Source: Ancylobacter novellus
GTDB lineage: Bacteria; Pseudomonadota; Alphaproteobacteria; Rhizobiales; Xanthobacteraceae
Assembly (NCBI GenBank): GCA_003241485.1
Contig: QFQD01000007.1
Coordinates: 1-64,000, forward strand
Reading direction: 5' to 3'
DNA: 64,000 nucleotides
The notes beneath the pieces are model-generated. The model saw nothing but the letters and a program-made list of their open reading frames with translations, did not search any database and was not told where the DNA came from. Numbering within the stretch: the stretch's first letter is position 1; every line of letters begins with the position of its first letter. Shown here one piece after another: positions 34,945 to 43,105 of the stretch. The position numbers were made by a program, and so were the translations under genes.

Positions 34945-35646
34945 ATGTCCGCTGAACCGCGCTACGCCATCTACTACGCCCCGCCGCCCAAGAGCGCGCT
35001 CTGGCGCTTCGGCGCCTCGGTCATAGGCTATGACGCGGAGACCGGCGCCGCTTTGCCGGCGCCAGCCCTGCGTCGCTTCGACGCCGAGCGCTGGCGCGAG
35101 ATCACCGCCGAGCCGCGGCGCTATGGCTTCCACGCCACGTTGAAGGCGCCGTTCCGCCTGGCGCAAGGACGTAGCGAGGACGAGTTGCGTGCGGCCTGCG
35201 CCGCCTTTGCCGCCGAGCGCACGCGCTTTGCCTGCACCGGCGTGCAGCTTGCCGTCCTCGGCCGCTTCCTCGCGCTGAAGACCGCTTCCTCCTGTGCGGC
35301 GCTCGACCGGCTGGCCGGCGCGGCGGTGGCGGGGTTCGACGCGTTCCGCGCGCCGATGAACGCGGCGGAGATGGAAAAGCGCCGGCGCGCCCCGCTCACC
35401 CCGCGCCAGCAGGATCACCTCGCGCGCTGGGGCTACCCCTATGTGCTGGAGGATTTCCGCTTCCACATGACGCTCACCGGGCCGCTTGAGGACGATGAGC
35501 GCGCCTTGGCCGAGGCGGAGCTGGCCGACCTTTTCGCGCAGAGCGGTGCGGATGGGCCGCTTATCGTCGGCGGCATCGCGCTCTACCGGCAGGATGAGGG
35601 GCCGTTCCGCCTCCTCGCCCGCTTCGGCTTCGGGGCCGAGAAATGA
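34945..35646 (+). CDS. DUF1045 phosphonate-metabolism protein (2H phosphoesterase-like)
   Basis: A 233-residue protein of the DUF1045 family, commonly found in phn clusters. Two HxT motifs, HATLKAPF near residue 62 and HMTLTGP near residue 174, are the signature of 2H phosphoesterases, which open cyclic phosphates or cleave 2',5' linkages. Opening a cyclic ribosyl phosphate made by the C-P lyase route is a plausible role and remains inference. It starts 9 bp after phnM. Confidence 0.9.
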   Translation: MSAEPRYAIYYAPPPKSALWRFGASVIGYDAETGAALPAPALRRFDAERWREITAEPRRYGFHATLKAPFRLAQGRSEDELRAACAAFAAERTRFACTGVQLAVLGRFLALKTASSCAALDRLAGAAVAGFDAFRAPMNAAEMEKRRRAPLTPRQQDHLARWGYPYVLEDFRFHMTLTGPLEDDERALAEAELADLFAQSGADGPLIVGGIALYRQDEGPFRLLARFGFGAEK

Positions 35647-35656
35647 ACGGCCAAAG

Positions 35657-36274
35657 ATGAGCACAAAGCTGGGGGTTCGGCCCATCGTCGACCCGACAGC
35701 CGATGTCCGCGCCTCGACGCTGGGGCGCTACACGGAAGTCGGCCCGCGCACCAAGCTGAACGAGGTCGTGCTCGGCGACTATTCCTATGTCGTCAACGAT
35801 TCCGACATCGCCTATGCCCGCATCGGCAAGTTCACCTCCATCGCGGCGATGACGCGGATCAACCCCGGCAACCACCCGATGGACCGCGCCAGCCAGGCGC
35901 ATTTCACCTACCGCGCCTCGGCCTATTTCGACGATGCCGAGGATGAGCCCGCCTTCTTCGACTGGCGCCGCGCGCATGATGTGACCATCGGCAACGATGT
36001 GTGGATCGGCCACGGCGCCATCATCCTGCCCGGCCGGACGGTGGGCGATGGCGCGGTGGTGGCGGCGGGCGCGGTGGTCTCGAAGGACGTGCCGGCCTAC
36101 ACGGTGGTCGCCGGCGTGGCAGCCAAGCCGGTGAAGCGGCGCTTTCCCGAGGCGATCGGCGAGCGGCTGCAGGCGCTCGCCTGGTGGGACTGGGAACATG
36201 CGCGCCTGCGCGCCGCGCTGGAGGATTTCCGCAGCCTCCCCATCGAGGCCTTTCTCGAAAAGCACGGCGGCTAG
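35657..36274 (+). CDS. Phosphonate-cluster left-handed beta-helix acetyltransferase
   Basis: A 205-residue hexapeptide-repeat transferase. It has LGRYTEVGPRTKLNEVVLGD, NPGNHPMDRASQAHFTYR with the likely catalytic His, and IGNDVWIGHGAIILPGRTVGDGAV. It matches the DapH/GlmU-like acyltransferases linked with phn genes (TIGR03308 type). The ATG at 35657 follows the DUF1045 stop by 10 bp; upstream in-frame sequence lies within that gene. The acceptor is not known. Confidence 0.9.
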   Translation: MSTKLGVRPIVDPTADVRASTLGRYTEVGPRTKLNEVVLGDYSYVVNDSDIAYARIGKFTSIAAMTRINPGNHPMDRASQAHFTYRASAYFDDAEDEPAFFDWRRAHDVTIGNDVWIGHGAIILPGRTVGDGAVVAAGAVVSKDVPAYTVVAGVAAKPVKRRFPEAIGERLQALAWWDWEHARLRAALEDFRSLPIEAFLEKHGG

Positions 36275-36305
36275 CCTCTCGCCGTCCCAGAGGTGGCCCA
36301 TCCTT

Positions 36306-36388
36306 CGTCATCCCGGCCGAAGGCGAAGGGCCGCGATCACTCTCCGATTTCGCATGATCCCGGATCGGCCCGCTGGCCGTGCGGGACA
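36306..36388. repeat. REP-like extragenic palindrome, copy 3 (decayed right end)
   Basis: It starts with CGTCATCCCGG (36306-36316) and contains GATCCCGGATCGGCCCGCTGG near 36356. The right end GGGACAATG is degenerate relative to GGGATGACG. It separates the phosphonate run from sppA. Confidence 0.65.
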
Positions 36389-36477
36389 ATGGGCCAGGCT
36401 CCCGCAGCGCCCGCCGGCTTGCGCCCGCCCTTTCCGGCGGCTACCCCTTGGGCCCACCACCAGCCGGAGGAAGCCCC

Positions 36478-37458
36478 ATGGCCAGCAGCGCGATCGAGGT
36501 CGACGAGGTGATCGCCCGCCGGCGGCTGCGGCGCAAGCTCGCCTTCTGGCGCGTGTTTGCCTTCCTTGTGCTGCTTGTCGGCGGGTTTGGCGCCTTCCTC
36601 TGGTGGGATGACGGCAATTTCCCGCCGCGCTCCTCCCCGCATGTGGCGCGGGTGAACATTGGCGGCATTATCCGCAATGAGCGCGAGCGGCTGGAACTGC
36701 TGGAATCCATCGGCCGCTCCGGCGCGCGGGCGGTGATCCTGTCGATCGACAGCCCCGGCGGCACGGTGGTCGGTTCCGCCGCGCTGTATGACGGGCTGCG
36801 CCGCCTCGCCGAGAAGAAGCCCATCGTCGCCGTGGTCGACGGCATCGCCGCCTCCGGCGCCTATATCGCCGCGCTCGGGGCAGACCACATCATCGCCCCG
36901 CGCAACGCGCTGGTCGGCTCGATCGGCGTCATTTTCCAGTTTCCCAATTTCGCCGAGCTGATGAAGACGGTCGGCATCTCCTATGAGGAGATCAAGTCGA
37001 GCCCGCTGAAGGCCGCGCCCAACATGTTCGATCCACCGACCGAGGATGCGCGCAACGCGGTGCGTTCGCTGGTCGCCGACAGCTATGACTGGTTCAAGGA
37101 ACTGGTCGCCGAGCGGCGGCTGCTTGACCCCGCAAAGCTGGCCGAGGCCTCGGACGGCCGCGTCTTCACCGGCCACCAGGCGCTGCCGCTGCGCCTCATC
37201 GACGAGATCGGCGACGAGCGCACCGCGCGCGACTGGCTGGACCGCGAGCGCGGCGTCTCCAGGGATCTTCCCGTACGCGACTGGCGCACCCGCCGGGTGG
37301 GCGACGAATTTGGCTGGCTGCATGCCACGGGGGTGAAGCTTATGTCCTTGATCGGGCTTGGCGAACTCGCTAATGCCCTGTTGGGCGGGGCCGGCGATGC
37401 TGCTGCGACGGCCCGCCTTGACGGTCTCTTGGCCCTCTGGCACCCTCGGGGAAGCTAG
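36478..37458 (+). CDS. sppA: Signal peptide peptidase SppA (36K type), S49 family
   Basis: This membrane serine protease clears cleaved signal peptides. The product has 326 residues, single-domain short form, with one N-terminal transmembrane helix at about residues 24-44 (FWRVFAFLVLLVGGFGAF). The S49 nucleophile Ser is in DGIAASGAYIAAL and the general-base Lys is in SSPLKAAPNMF. GGAGGAAG sits 8 nt before the ATG at 36478. It is upstream of ihfB, as in many Hyphomicrobiales. Confidence 0.94.
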   Translation: MASSAIEVDEVIARRRLRRKLAFWRVFAFLVLLVGGFGAFLWWDDGNFPPRSSPHVARVNIGGIIRNERERLELLESIGRSGARAVILSIDSPGGTVVGSAALYDGLRRLAEKKPIVAVVDGIAASGAYIAALGADHIIAPRNALVGSIGVIFQFPNFAELMKTVGISYEEIKSSPLKAAPNMFDPPTEDARNAVRSLVADSYDWFKELVAERRLLDPAKLAEASDGRVFTGHQALPLRLIDEIGDERTARDWLDRERGVSRDLPVRDWRTRRVGDEFGWLHATGVKLMSLIGLGELANALLGGAGDAAATARLDGLLALWHPRGS

Positions 37459-37534
37459 ACGGCCCCAAGAGTTTCAGAAATATGATGTTTTTGGATTTCC
37501 GGCGAGCCGATCGCAGCGAGGGGACGGGGCGTCG

Positions 37535-37828
37535 ATGATCAAGTCTGAACTTGTGCAGCGGATCGCCGAGGCGAATCCGCATCTTTACCAGCGCGATGTC
37601 GAGAATATCGTCAACGCGATCCTCGATGAGATCGTCGCGGCGCTCGCGCGCGGCGACCGGGTCGAGTTGCGGGGCTTCGGCGCCTTTTCGGTGAAGGCCC
37701 GTCCGGCGCGCACGGGCCGCAACCCGCGCACCGGCGCGCATGTGGCGGTGGACGGCAAGGCCGTGCCCTATTTCAAGACGGGCAAGGAAATGCGCGAACG
37801 CCTTAATGACGGCGTCGACCTCGAATAA
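37535..37828 (+). CDS. ihfB: Integration host factor, beta subunit
   Basis: IhfB forms the IHF heterodimer that bends DNA at specific sites in replication, recombination and transcription. The 97-residue product has the full HU/IHF fold with the signature GFGAFSVKARPARTGRNPRTG; the Pro of the intercalating arm is in GRNPRTG. The start is ATG at 37535 with GAGGGGACGGGG upstream. It is followed 33 bp later by a LapA-like gene, the order usual for this clade. Confidence 0.97.
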   Translation: MIKSELVQRIAEANPHLYQRDVENIVNAILDEIVAALARGDRVELRGFGAFSVKARPARTGRNPRTGAHVAVDGKAVPYFKTGKEMRERLNDGVDLE

Positions 37829-37861
37829 TCCTCATCCGTGCCATCGACCCGGGAGTGCCGC

Positions 37862-38251
37862 GTGCTGCTGCGCCGTATCTTGACGATCCTCATTGTCCTG
37901 CCGATCTCGGTGGGGCTGGTGATGCTTGCGGTGGCGAACCGGCAGCCGGTCGGGCTTGTTGTCGATCCGCTGGGCAGCGGCTGGAGCGTCGAGCTGCCGC
38001 TGTTCCTCATCGTGTTCGCTGCGCTCATCGCTGGCGTTGTGCTTGGCGGGGCGAGCGTCTGGCTCGGCCAGGGCCGCTGGCGCCGTGCCGCCCGCCGCAA
38101 TGAGCGCGAGGCGCGCCGCGCCAAGGCGCAGGCCGAGGATCTGCAGGCCTCGCTTGCTGCGCGCACCGGCACCTCTCCCGCCCGCCCGGCGCCCGCGCTG
38201 GCTTCCAGCCCGGCGACACCCGCCCTTGTCGACCGCAGCCGCGCGGCCTGA
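37862..38251 (+). CDS. LapA (DUF1049)-like inner-membrane protein
   Basis: A 129-residue protein with two hydrophobic helices: LTILIVLPISVGLVMLAVAN and, after a short periplasmic loop, FLIVFAALIAGVVLGG. The conserved ANRQPV motif follows the first helix. A basic, coiled C-terminal part (RRAARRNEREARRAK) precedes an Ala/Pro tail. I prefer GTG at 37862, which has GGGAG six bases upstream, over the GTG at 37838. In E. coli, LapA works with LapB in lipopolysaccharide control; a lapB gene is not adjacent here. Confidence 0.85.
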   Translation: MLLRRILTILIVLPISVGLVMLAVANRQPVGLVVDPLGSGWSVELPLFLIVFAALIAGVVLGGASVWLGQGRWRRAARRNEREARRAKAQAEDLQASLAARTGTSPARPAPALASSPATPALVDRSRAA

Positions 38252-38268
38252 ACGAACCTTAAGTTGAA

Positions 38269-39234
38269 ATGACCGATCTGCGTTTTGTCTCCGCTGGCGA
38301 GATCGCCGGCCTCCTCACCTTTCCCGCCCTGATCGACGCGCTCGACGCCGCTTTCCGGCGCCGCATCGTTACGCCGGTGCGCCATCACCACGCCATCGAG
38401 CGGCCGGGCGGCGAGGAGGCCATGCTGCTGCTCATGCCGGCCTGGACTGCCGACGGCACCGCCGACGACGTGCTCGGCACCAAGCTCGTGACCGTCTTCC
38501 CCGGCAATGCGGCCCGCGGTGCAGACAGCGTGATCGGCCTTTATGTGCTCAACTCCGCCGCCACCGGCGAGCCTTTCGCGGTGATGGACGGGCGTGCGCT
38601 CACCGTGTGGCGCACTGCGGCCGCCTCGGCGCTGGCGGCGCGCTATCTTGCCCGCGAGGATGCGAGCCGGCTGGCGGTGATCGGCGCCGGCGCGCTGGCG
38701 CCCTATCTCGTCCGCGCCCATGCGAGCGTTCGGCCGATCCGAACCATCGCCATCTGGAACCGCACGCTGGCCAAGGCCGAGGCGCTGGCGGAAACCCTGC
38801 GGGCCGAGGGCTTCGACGCGCATGCCGAGCCCGATCGCGGCGCGGCGATCGCGGGCGCCGACATCGTGACCTCGGCGACGCTCTCGCCCGAGCCGCTGGT
38901 CGAGGGCCGCTATCTCCAGCCCGGCCAGCATGTCGATCTCGTCGGCGGCTTCACCCCCGCCATGCGGGAGGCCGATGACGAGGCGATACGGCGGGCGCGG
39001 GTCTATGTCGATACCCGCGCCGGCGCGGGCAAGGAGGCCGGCGACATCGTCGTACCGCTGGCGAGCGGCGTGCTGACCGCCGGCGCCATCCATGGCGACC
39101 TGTTCGAGCTCGCCGGCGGCCTCGCCAAGGGACGCGGCGCGGCGGAGGAGATCACCCTGTTCAAGTCGGTCGGCACCGCCATTGAGGACCTTGCCGCCGC
39201 CGAACTGGTGTGGAAGCTGCTGCAGGGCAAGTGA
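38269..39234 (+). CDS. Ornithine cyclodeaminase / mu-crystallin family protein
   Basis: A 321-residue NAD(P)-dependent enzyme. The dinucleotide fold is near residue 140 (LAVIGAGALAPYLVRAH), preceded by LTVWRTAAASALAARYLA with the substrate-binding Arg, and followed by the DLVGGFTPAMREAD segment. The family includes ornithine cyclodeaminase, alanine dehydrogenase and ketimine reductases, and the sequence does not decide between them. Its position in the same window as odc is suggestive but the loci are 7 kb apart. It is convergent with cysW. Confidence 0.88.
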   Translation: MTDLRFVSAGEIAGLLTFPALIDALDAAFRRRIVTPVRHHHAIERPGGEEAMLLLMPAWTADGTADDVLGTKLVTVFPGNAARGADSVIGLYVLNSAATGEPFAVMDGRALTVWRTAAASALAARYLAREDASRLAVIGAGALAPYLVRAHASVRPIRTIAIWNRTLAKAEALAETLRAEGFDAHAEPDRGAAIAGADIVTSATLSPEPLVEGRYLQPGQHVDLVGGFTPAMREADDEAIRRARVYVDTRAGAGKEAGDIVVPLASGVLTAGAIHGDLFELAGGLAKGRGAAEEITLFKSVGTAIEDLAAAELVWKLLQGK

Positions 39235-39273
39235 TGCGCACCTGCTCCTCCCCCGGGAGAGGCGGAAGCGTTC

Positions 39274-40143
39274 TCAGTGCCCCGGGCGGCCCTGCGCCTT
39301 CACCCGCGCGGAATCGAGCCGCTCGATGACCGCCTTGGCGACAAGCGTGAACAGCGCCACGGCGGTGAGGATGGTGGCGATGGCAAAGGCGGCGACGGCG
39401 TTGTTGTCCTGATACAGCAGCTCGATCTGCAGCGGCAGCGTGTTGGTCTGGCCGCGGATATTTCCCGACACCACCGACACCGCGCCGAACTCGCCCATCA
39501 CCCGCGCATTGCAGAGCGCCGCGCCATAGAGCAGCGCGAAGCGCACATTGGGCAACGTGACGAGGCGCAAGATGCGCCAGCCGCCCGCCCCGAGCGTCAC
39601 CGCCGCCTCTTCCTCCTCCGAACCCTGCGCGATCATCAGCGGGATCAGTTCGCGCGCGACGAAGGGCGCGGTGACGAACAGGCTCGCCAGCACGATGCCC
39701 GGCACGGCGAACATGATCTTGATGTCATAGGCTTCCAGCAGCGGTCCGAGCAGGCCCTGCGTACCGTAGACGAAGAGATAGGCGACGCCGGCGATGATCG
39801 GCGAAATCGAGAAGGGCAGTTCGACCAGCGCCACCAGCAGGTTGCGGCCGGGGAAGCTGAACTTGGCGATGCACCAGGCGGCGGCGATGCCGAAGGCGAC
39901 ATTGATCGGCACCGCGATCAGCGCGACCAGCACGGTGAGGCCGATGGCGAAACGCGTGTCCGGAGACGCGAAGGAGGCGGCATAGGCGGCCGTCCCGTGC
40001 CGGAAGGCTTCCGCGAAGATGGCGAGCAGCGGTGCCACGAGCACCAGCGCGGTCACCAGCAGCACGCTGCCAATGAGCACCCGCCGGGTGCGCGGGCCAT
40101 CACCGACGCGGATACGTCGGGGCGAGGGGGCGTCGTCGCGCAT
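39274..40143 (-). CDS. cysW: Sulfate/thiosulfate ABC transporter permease CysW
   Basis: A 289-residue inner-membrane permease of the sulfate ABC importer, with about six helices. The ATPase-docking EAA loop is visible as EEEEAAVTLGAGGWRILRLV. The conserved MGEFGAVSVVSGNIRG segment near residue 210 is diagnostic for CysW. It starts 4 bp after the cysT stop and is the last gene of the run. cysA, normally next, is absent: the neighbouring gene is a convergent ornithine cyclodeaminase homologue. Confidence 0.94.
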   Translation of the reverse strand: MRDDAPSPRRIRVGDGPRTRRVLIGSVLLVTALVLVAPLLAIFAEAFRHGTAAYAASFASPDTRFAIGLTVLVALIAVPINVAFGIAAAWCIAKFSFPGRNLLVALVELPFSISPIIAGVAYLFVYGTQGLLGPLLEAYDIKIMFAVPGIVLASLFVTAPFVARELIPLMIAQGSEEEEAAVTLGAGGWRILRLVTLPNVRFALLYGAALCNARVMGEFGAVSVVSGNIRGQTNTLPLQIELLYQDNNAVAAFAIATILTAVALFTLVAKAVIERLDSARVKAQGRPGH

Positions 40144-40147
40144 CGGC

Positions 40148-40966
40148 TCAGTCTCCCGTGCCGACCCGGCGCTGCTGCCAGAGCTGGATCATGTTGACGG
40201 CGAACAGCATGAGGAAGGCGAGGCCAAGCAGCGTGGAGGCGATGGCCGCCGCCGAGGCGTACTCATATTCCTCGATGCGGATGAAGGTCAGCAGCGAAAC
40301 CACCTCGGTCTTCAGCGGCAGGTTGCCGGCGATGAAGATGATGGCGCCGAATTCGCCGAGCGAGCGGGCGAAACACAAGGAGGCGCCGGTGAGGAAGGCC
40401 GGAAAGATCGCCGGGAAGATCACGCGGGCGAAGATGCGCGCGTCCGAGGCGCCGAGCGTGGCGGCGGCTTCCTCGACATCGGCGGCGAGATCCTCCAGGA
40501 CCGGCTGCACCGTGCGCACCACGAAGGGAATGGAGGTGAAGGCCATGGCGCAGGCAATGCCGATCGGGGTGTAGGCGACCTCGATGCCGAGCTCTGCCAG
40601 CGGGCCGCCGAACCAGCCATTGCGGGCGAACAGCGCCGAGAGCGCAAGGCCGGCCACCGCCGTCGGCAGCGCGAAGGGCACGTCGACCAGCGCGTCCAGC
40701 AGTCGCTTGCCGGGGAAGTCGTAGCGCACCAGTACCCAGGCGAGCGCCAGCCCGTAGACGGCGTTGAACGCGGTCGCCACCGCCGCGGTGGTGAGGGTGA
40801 GGCGGAAGGCGGCGACCGTGCGCGTTCCGGTCATGATCGCGACATAGCGCTCCCAGCCGACATCGGCCGCCTGCCACACCAGCGCACCGAGCGGCAGCAG
40901 CACGATCAGGCAGAGATAGAACAGGGTAATGCCGAGCGAGAGCGGAAGGCCCGGTATGACACGGTT
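40148..40966 (-). CDS. cysT: Sulfate/thiosulfate ABC transporter permease CysT (CysU)
   Basis: The partner permease, 272 residues from TTG at 40966, giving MNRVIPGLPLSLGITLFY, the usual CysT beginning. An AAGGAG box lies 8 nt before this TTG. The ATG at 41017 would start inside an intercistronic hairpin and has no clear ribosome binding site. The EAA loop is VEEAAATLGASDARIFARV, and SLGEFGAIIFIAGNLP matches the family. It lies between sbp and cysW. Confidence 0.93.
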   Translation of the reverse strand, partial: NRVIPGLPLSLGITLFYLCLIVLLPLGALVWQAADVGWERYVAIMTGTRTVAAFRLTLTTAAVATAFNAVYGLALAWVLVRYDFPGKRLLDALVDVPFALPTAVAGLALSALFARNGWFGGPLAELGIEVAYTPIGIACAMAFTSIPFVVRTVQPVLEDLAADVEEAAATLGASDARIFARVIFPAIFPAFLTGASLCFARSLGEFGAIIFIAGNLPLKTEVVSLLTFIRIEEYEYASAAAIASTLLGLAFLMLFAVNMIQLWQQRRVGTGD

Positions 40967-40992
40967 CAACGGATGGGCTCCTTGAAAAGCCG

Positions 40993-41017
40993 ATGGCCGG
41001 GATGCTCCCCCGGCCAT
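40993..41017 (-). other. Intercistronic hairpin between sbp and cysT
   Basis: A perfect 9-bp inverted repeat, ATGGCCGGG / CCCGGCCAT (40993-41001 and 41009-41017), has a 7-nt loop and lacks a following T-run on the minus strand. Its place after the binding-protein gene fits an RNA-stabilising or partial-termination element that lets binding protein exceed permease. Confidence 0.6.
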
Positions 41018-41089
41018 GACCTATTGACGCGCGGATGTCCAGACGCGAGTGCCGTCGGCTGCCTCTCCGCGGGGGCGAGGCGCCAAACG

Positions 41090-42121
41090 TCACGGCGCGA
41101 CGAAGAGCTGCTCCAGCTTGCCGCCCGAGCCGAAATGCACCTTCTGGGCATTGGCCCAGCCGCCCAGCACGTCCTCGACTTTGAGCAGGCGGACGGGGGC
41201 GAACCGGCCCTTGAATTCCTCCGCGACCTTGGGGTCGACGACGCGGTTGTTGAACTCGGCGGCGATCTTCTGCCCCTCGGGGGAGTAGAGATAGGTCAGA
41301 TAGTCGGTGGCGATGGCCCGCGAGCCGCGCTTGTCGACCACCTTGTCGACCACCGCGACCGGGAATTCGGCCAGCAGGCTGACCGGCGGCACCACGACCT
41401 CGAACTTCTTGTCCTTGTAGGCGTCCTTCACGCCCAGAACCTCGGCCTCGAAGGTGATGAGCACATCGCCCTGCTCGCGCTCCACGAAGGAGGTGGTGGC
41501 ACCGCGCCCGCCGGTGTCGAACACCACGACATTGGACAGCAGCTTCTTGGCGAAGGCGTCGGCCTTGGCTTCGTCGCCGTTGAACTTCTCCAGCGCGAAG
41601 GCATAGGCGGCGAGATAGGTGTAGCGCGCATTGCCCGAGGTCTTCGGGTTCGGGAACACCAGCTTCACGTCGTCGCGGACCAGATCGTCCCAGTTCTTCA
41701 CGTTCTTCGGGTTGCCGGCGCGCACCAGGAAGGCGGGGAAGGAGTACCAGGGCGAGGCGGCGTTCGGCAGGCGGGTCTGCCAGTCCTTGGCGACATAGCC
41801 CTTGTCGACGAGGAAGGTGATGTCCGTGATCTGGTTGAAGGTCACGACGTCGGCTTCCAGTCCCTCGACGATGGAGCGCGCCTGCTTGGAGGTGCCGGCA
41901 TGGCTCTGGTTGACCTTGATCTCTTTGCCGGTCTTGGCCTTCTCGGCCGGCTCGAACTGCTTGTTGACCGCCTCGAACAGCTCGCGGGCGACGTCGTAGG
42001 AGGCGTTCAGGATGGAGCTGGGCGCTTCCTGGGCGCGGGCCGGCGTGGCGGAGGAGAGCACAGCAGGCGCCAGCGCGGCGGCGAGAGCAGAAGTGAGGAC
42101 GAGGCGGCGCGAGAGGCGCAT
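41090..42121 (-). CDS. sbp: Periplasmic sulfate-binding protein
   Basis: This is the substrate-binding component of the sulfate importer, 343 residues. The N-terminus has a Sec signal peptide (MRLSRRLVLTSALAAALAPA... with cleavage likely after ATPARA). The mature part has LNASYDVARELFEAVN, NQSHAGTSKQARSI with the sulfate-contacting backbone, and FPNPKTSGNARYTYLAAYA. The ATG at 42121 has GGAGATAG upstream; the longer frame to 42268 is not supported. It is first in sbp-cysT-cysW, divergent from trpF. Confidence 0.95.
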   Translation of the reverse strand: MRLSRRLVLTSALAAALAPAVLSSATPARAQEAPSSILNASYDVARELFEAVNKQFEPAEKAKTGKEIKVNQSHAGTSKQARSIVEGLEADVVTFNQITDITFLVDKGYVAKDWQTRLPNAASPWYSFPAFLVRAGNPKNVKNWDDLVRDDVKLVFPNPKTSGNARYTYLAAYAFALEKFNGDEAKADAFAKKLLSNVVVFDTGGRGATTSFVEREQGDVLITFEAEVLGVKDAYKDKKFEVVVPPVSLLAEFPVAVVDKVVDKRGSRAIATDYLTYLYSPEGQKIAAEFNNRVVDPKVAEEFKGRFAPVRLLKVEDVLGGWANAQKVHFGSGGKLEQLFVAP

Positions 42122-42230
42122 GGGTCTATCTCCACGATCACGTGAGGCGCGATCGGAGGCCCCGACCGGCAATAACATCAACTCGAAGTGAAATATTAAA
42201 TTCCACAGATGGTTGTGAGTAGCACGGGAT

Positions 42231-42264
42231 TTGACGTTAAGAAAGGGGTGATTGCCTCTATAAT
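42231..42264 (+). promoter_or_regulatory. Possible trpF promoter (-10 TATAAT)
   Basis: A consensus TATAAT lies at 42259-42264 and a TTGACG at 42231-42236. Their spacing is 22 bp, longer than the usual 16-18, so only the -10 is convincing. The region is locally AT-rich. The trpF start is 140 bp downstream. Confidence 0.35.
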
Positions 42265-42403
42265 CCATCCTTCAGCTATGGAACTTCGGCCCGACAACGC
42301 CCAGCCCACTACCGGCGCACGCCGACGGCGCCGGCCGAAGCGCACCAAAACCTCGCCTCCGCCGGGCGTCCGTGCTAGGTGGCTCGTTCCTGAGGAGGCG
42401 GCC

Positions 42404-43105
42404 TTGTCGCTTGAGATAAAAATCTGCGGGCTCAGCACCGCCGAGACGCTGGAAGCGGCGCTCGGCGCGGGTGCCGACATGGTCGGGATGGTGTTCTTCC
42501 CGGCCAGCCCGCGCCATGTCGATCTCGCGACCGCCCGTGCGCTCGCCGCAAAAGTGCACGGACGGGCGAAGATCGTGGCGCTGACCGTCGATGCCGACGA
42601 CGCGGCGCTGGCCGACATCATTGCTGCCATCCGGCCCGGCCTGCTGCAGCTGCATGGCAAGGAGAGTCCGGAGCGGGTCGCCGCCATCCGCGCGCGCTTC
42701 GGCCTGCCGGTGATGAAGGCGATCGGCATCGCCACCTCCGCCGATCTTGCGGCGGTGCCGGCCTATGCGGCTGTCGCGGACGCGCTGCTGCTCGACGCCA
42801 AGCCGCCGAAAGGCGCGGCGCTGCCCGGCGGCAATGGCGTCGCTTTTGATTGGGACATTCTGGCCGGGCTGGAGGCTACCCGTCCGCTCATGCTGTCGGG
42901 CGGGCTCGACCCGTCCAATGTCGGCGAAGCGGTGCGACGCATCCAACCGGCCGGCGTCGACGTATCATCCGGTGTCGAGAGCGCGCCCGGACTCAAGGAC
43001 CCCGCGCGCATCGCCGCCTTCGTGCGTGCCGCGCGCGAGGCCGATGTCCCGACAGCACGCCCCGCCACCCCGATTTCACCCGCGAGAGAGACGAGCCTGT
43101 CGTGA
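42404..43105 (+). CDS. trpF: Phosphoribosylanthranilate isomerase
   Basis: TrpF performs the Amadori rearrangement to CdRP, the third committed step of tryptophan synthesis. The product has 233 residues. The (beta/alpha)8 barrel shows the catalytic Cys in IKICGLSTAETL and GMVFFPASPRHV near residue 33, and LLQLHGKE with the conserved His. The catalytic Asp is in ALLLDAKPPKG, and LSGGLDPSNV binds phosphate. I chose TTG at 42404 because AGGAGG lies 5 nt upstream; the frame is open back to 42209, but that part is basic and unlike TrpF. Its stop overlaps the trpB GTG. Confidence 0.94.
   Translation: MSLEIKICGLSTAETLEAALGAGADMVGMVFFPASPRHVDLATARALAAKVHGRAKIVALTVDADDAALADIIAAIRPGLLQLHGKESPERVAAIRARFGLPVMKAIGIATSADLAAVPAYAAVADALLLDAKPPKGAALPGGNGVAFDWDILAGLEATRPLMLSGGLDPSNVGEAVRRIQPAGVDVSSGVESAPGLKDPARIAAFVRAAREADVPTARPATPISPARETSLS

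Noticed and set aside
40967..41017. ATG at 41017 as the start of cysT
   Set aside because: It lies in the intercistronic hairpin and lacks a ribosome binding site; TTG at 40966 has AAGGAG at good spacing and gives the usual N-terminus.
40019..42145. 708-codon plus-strand frame over cysW, cysT and sbp
   Set aside because: It is a shadow of the sulfate transporter genes; its sequence is His/Glu/Arg-rich without domains.
42231..42264. TTGACG plus TATAAT as a full consensus promoter for trpF
   Set aside because: The spacing is 22 bp, so the pair is kept only as a weak call on the -10.
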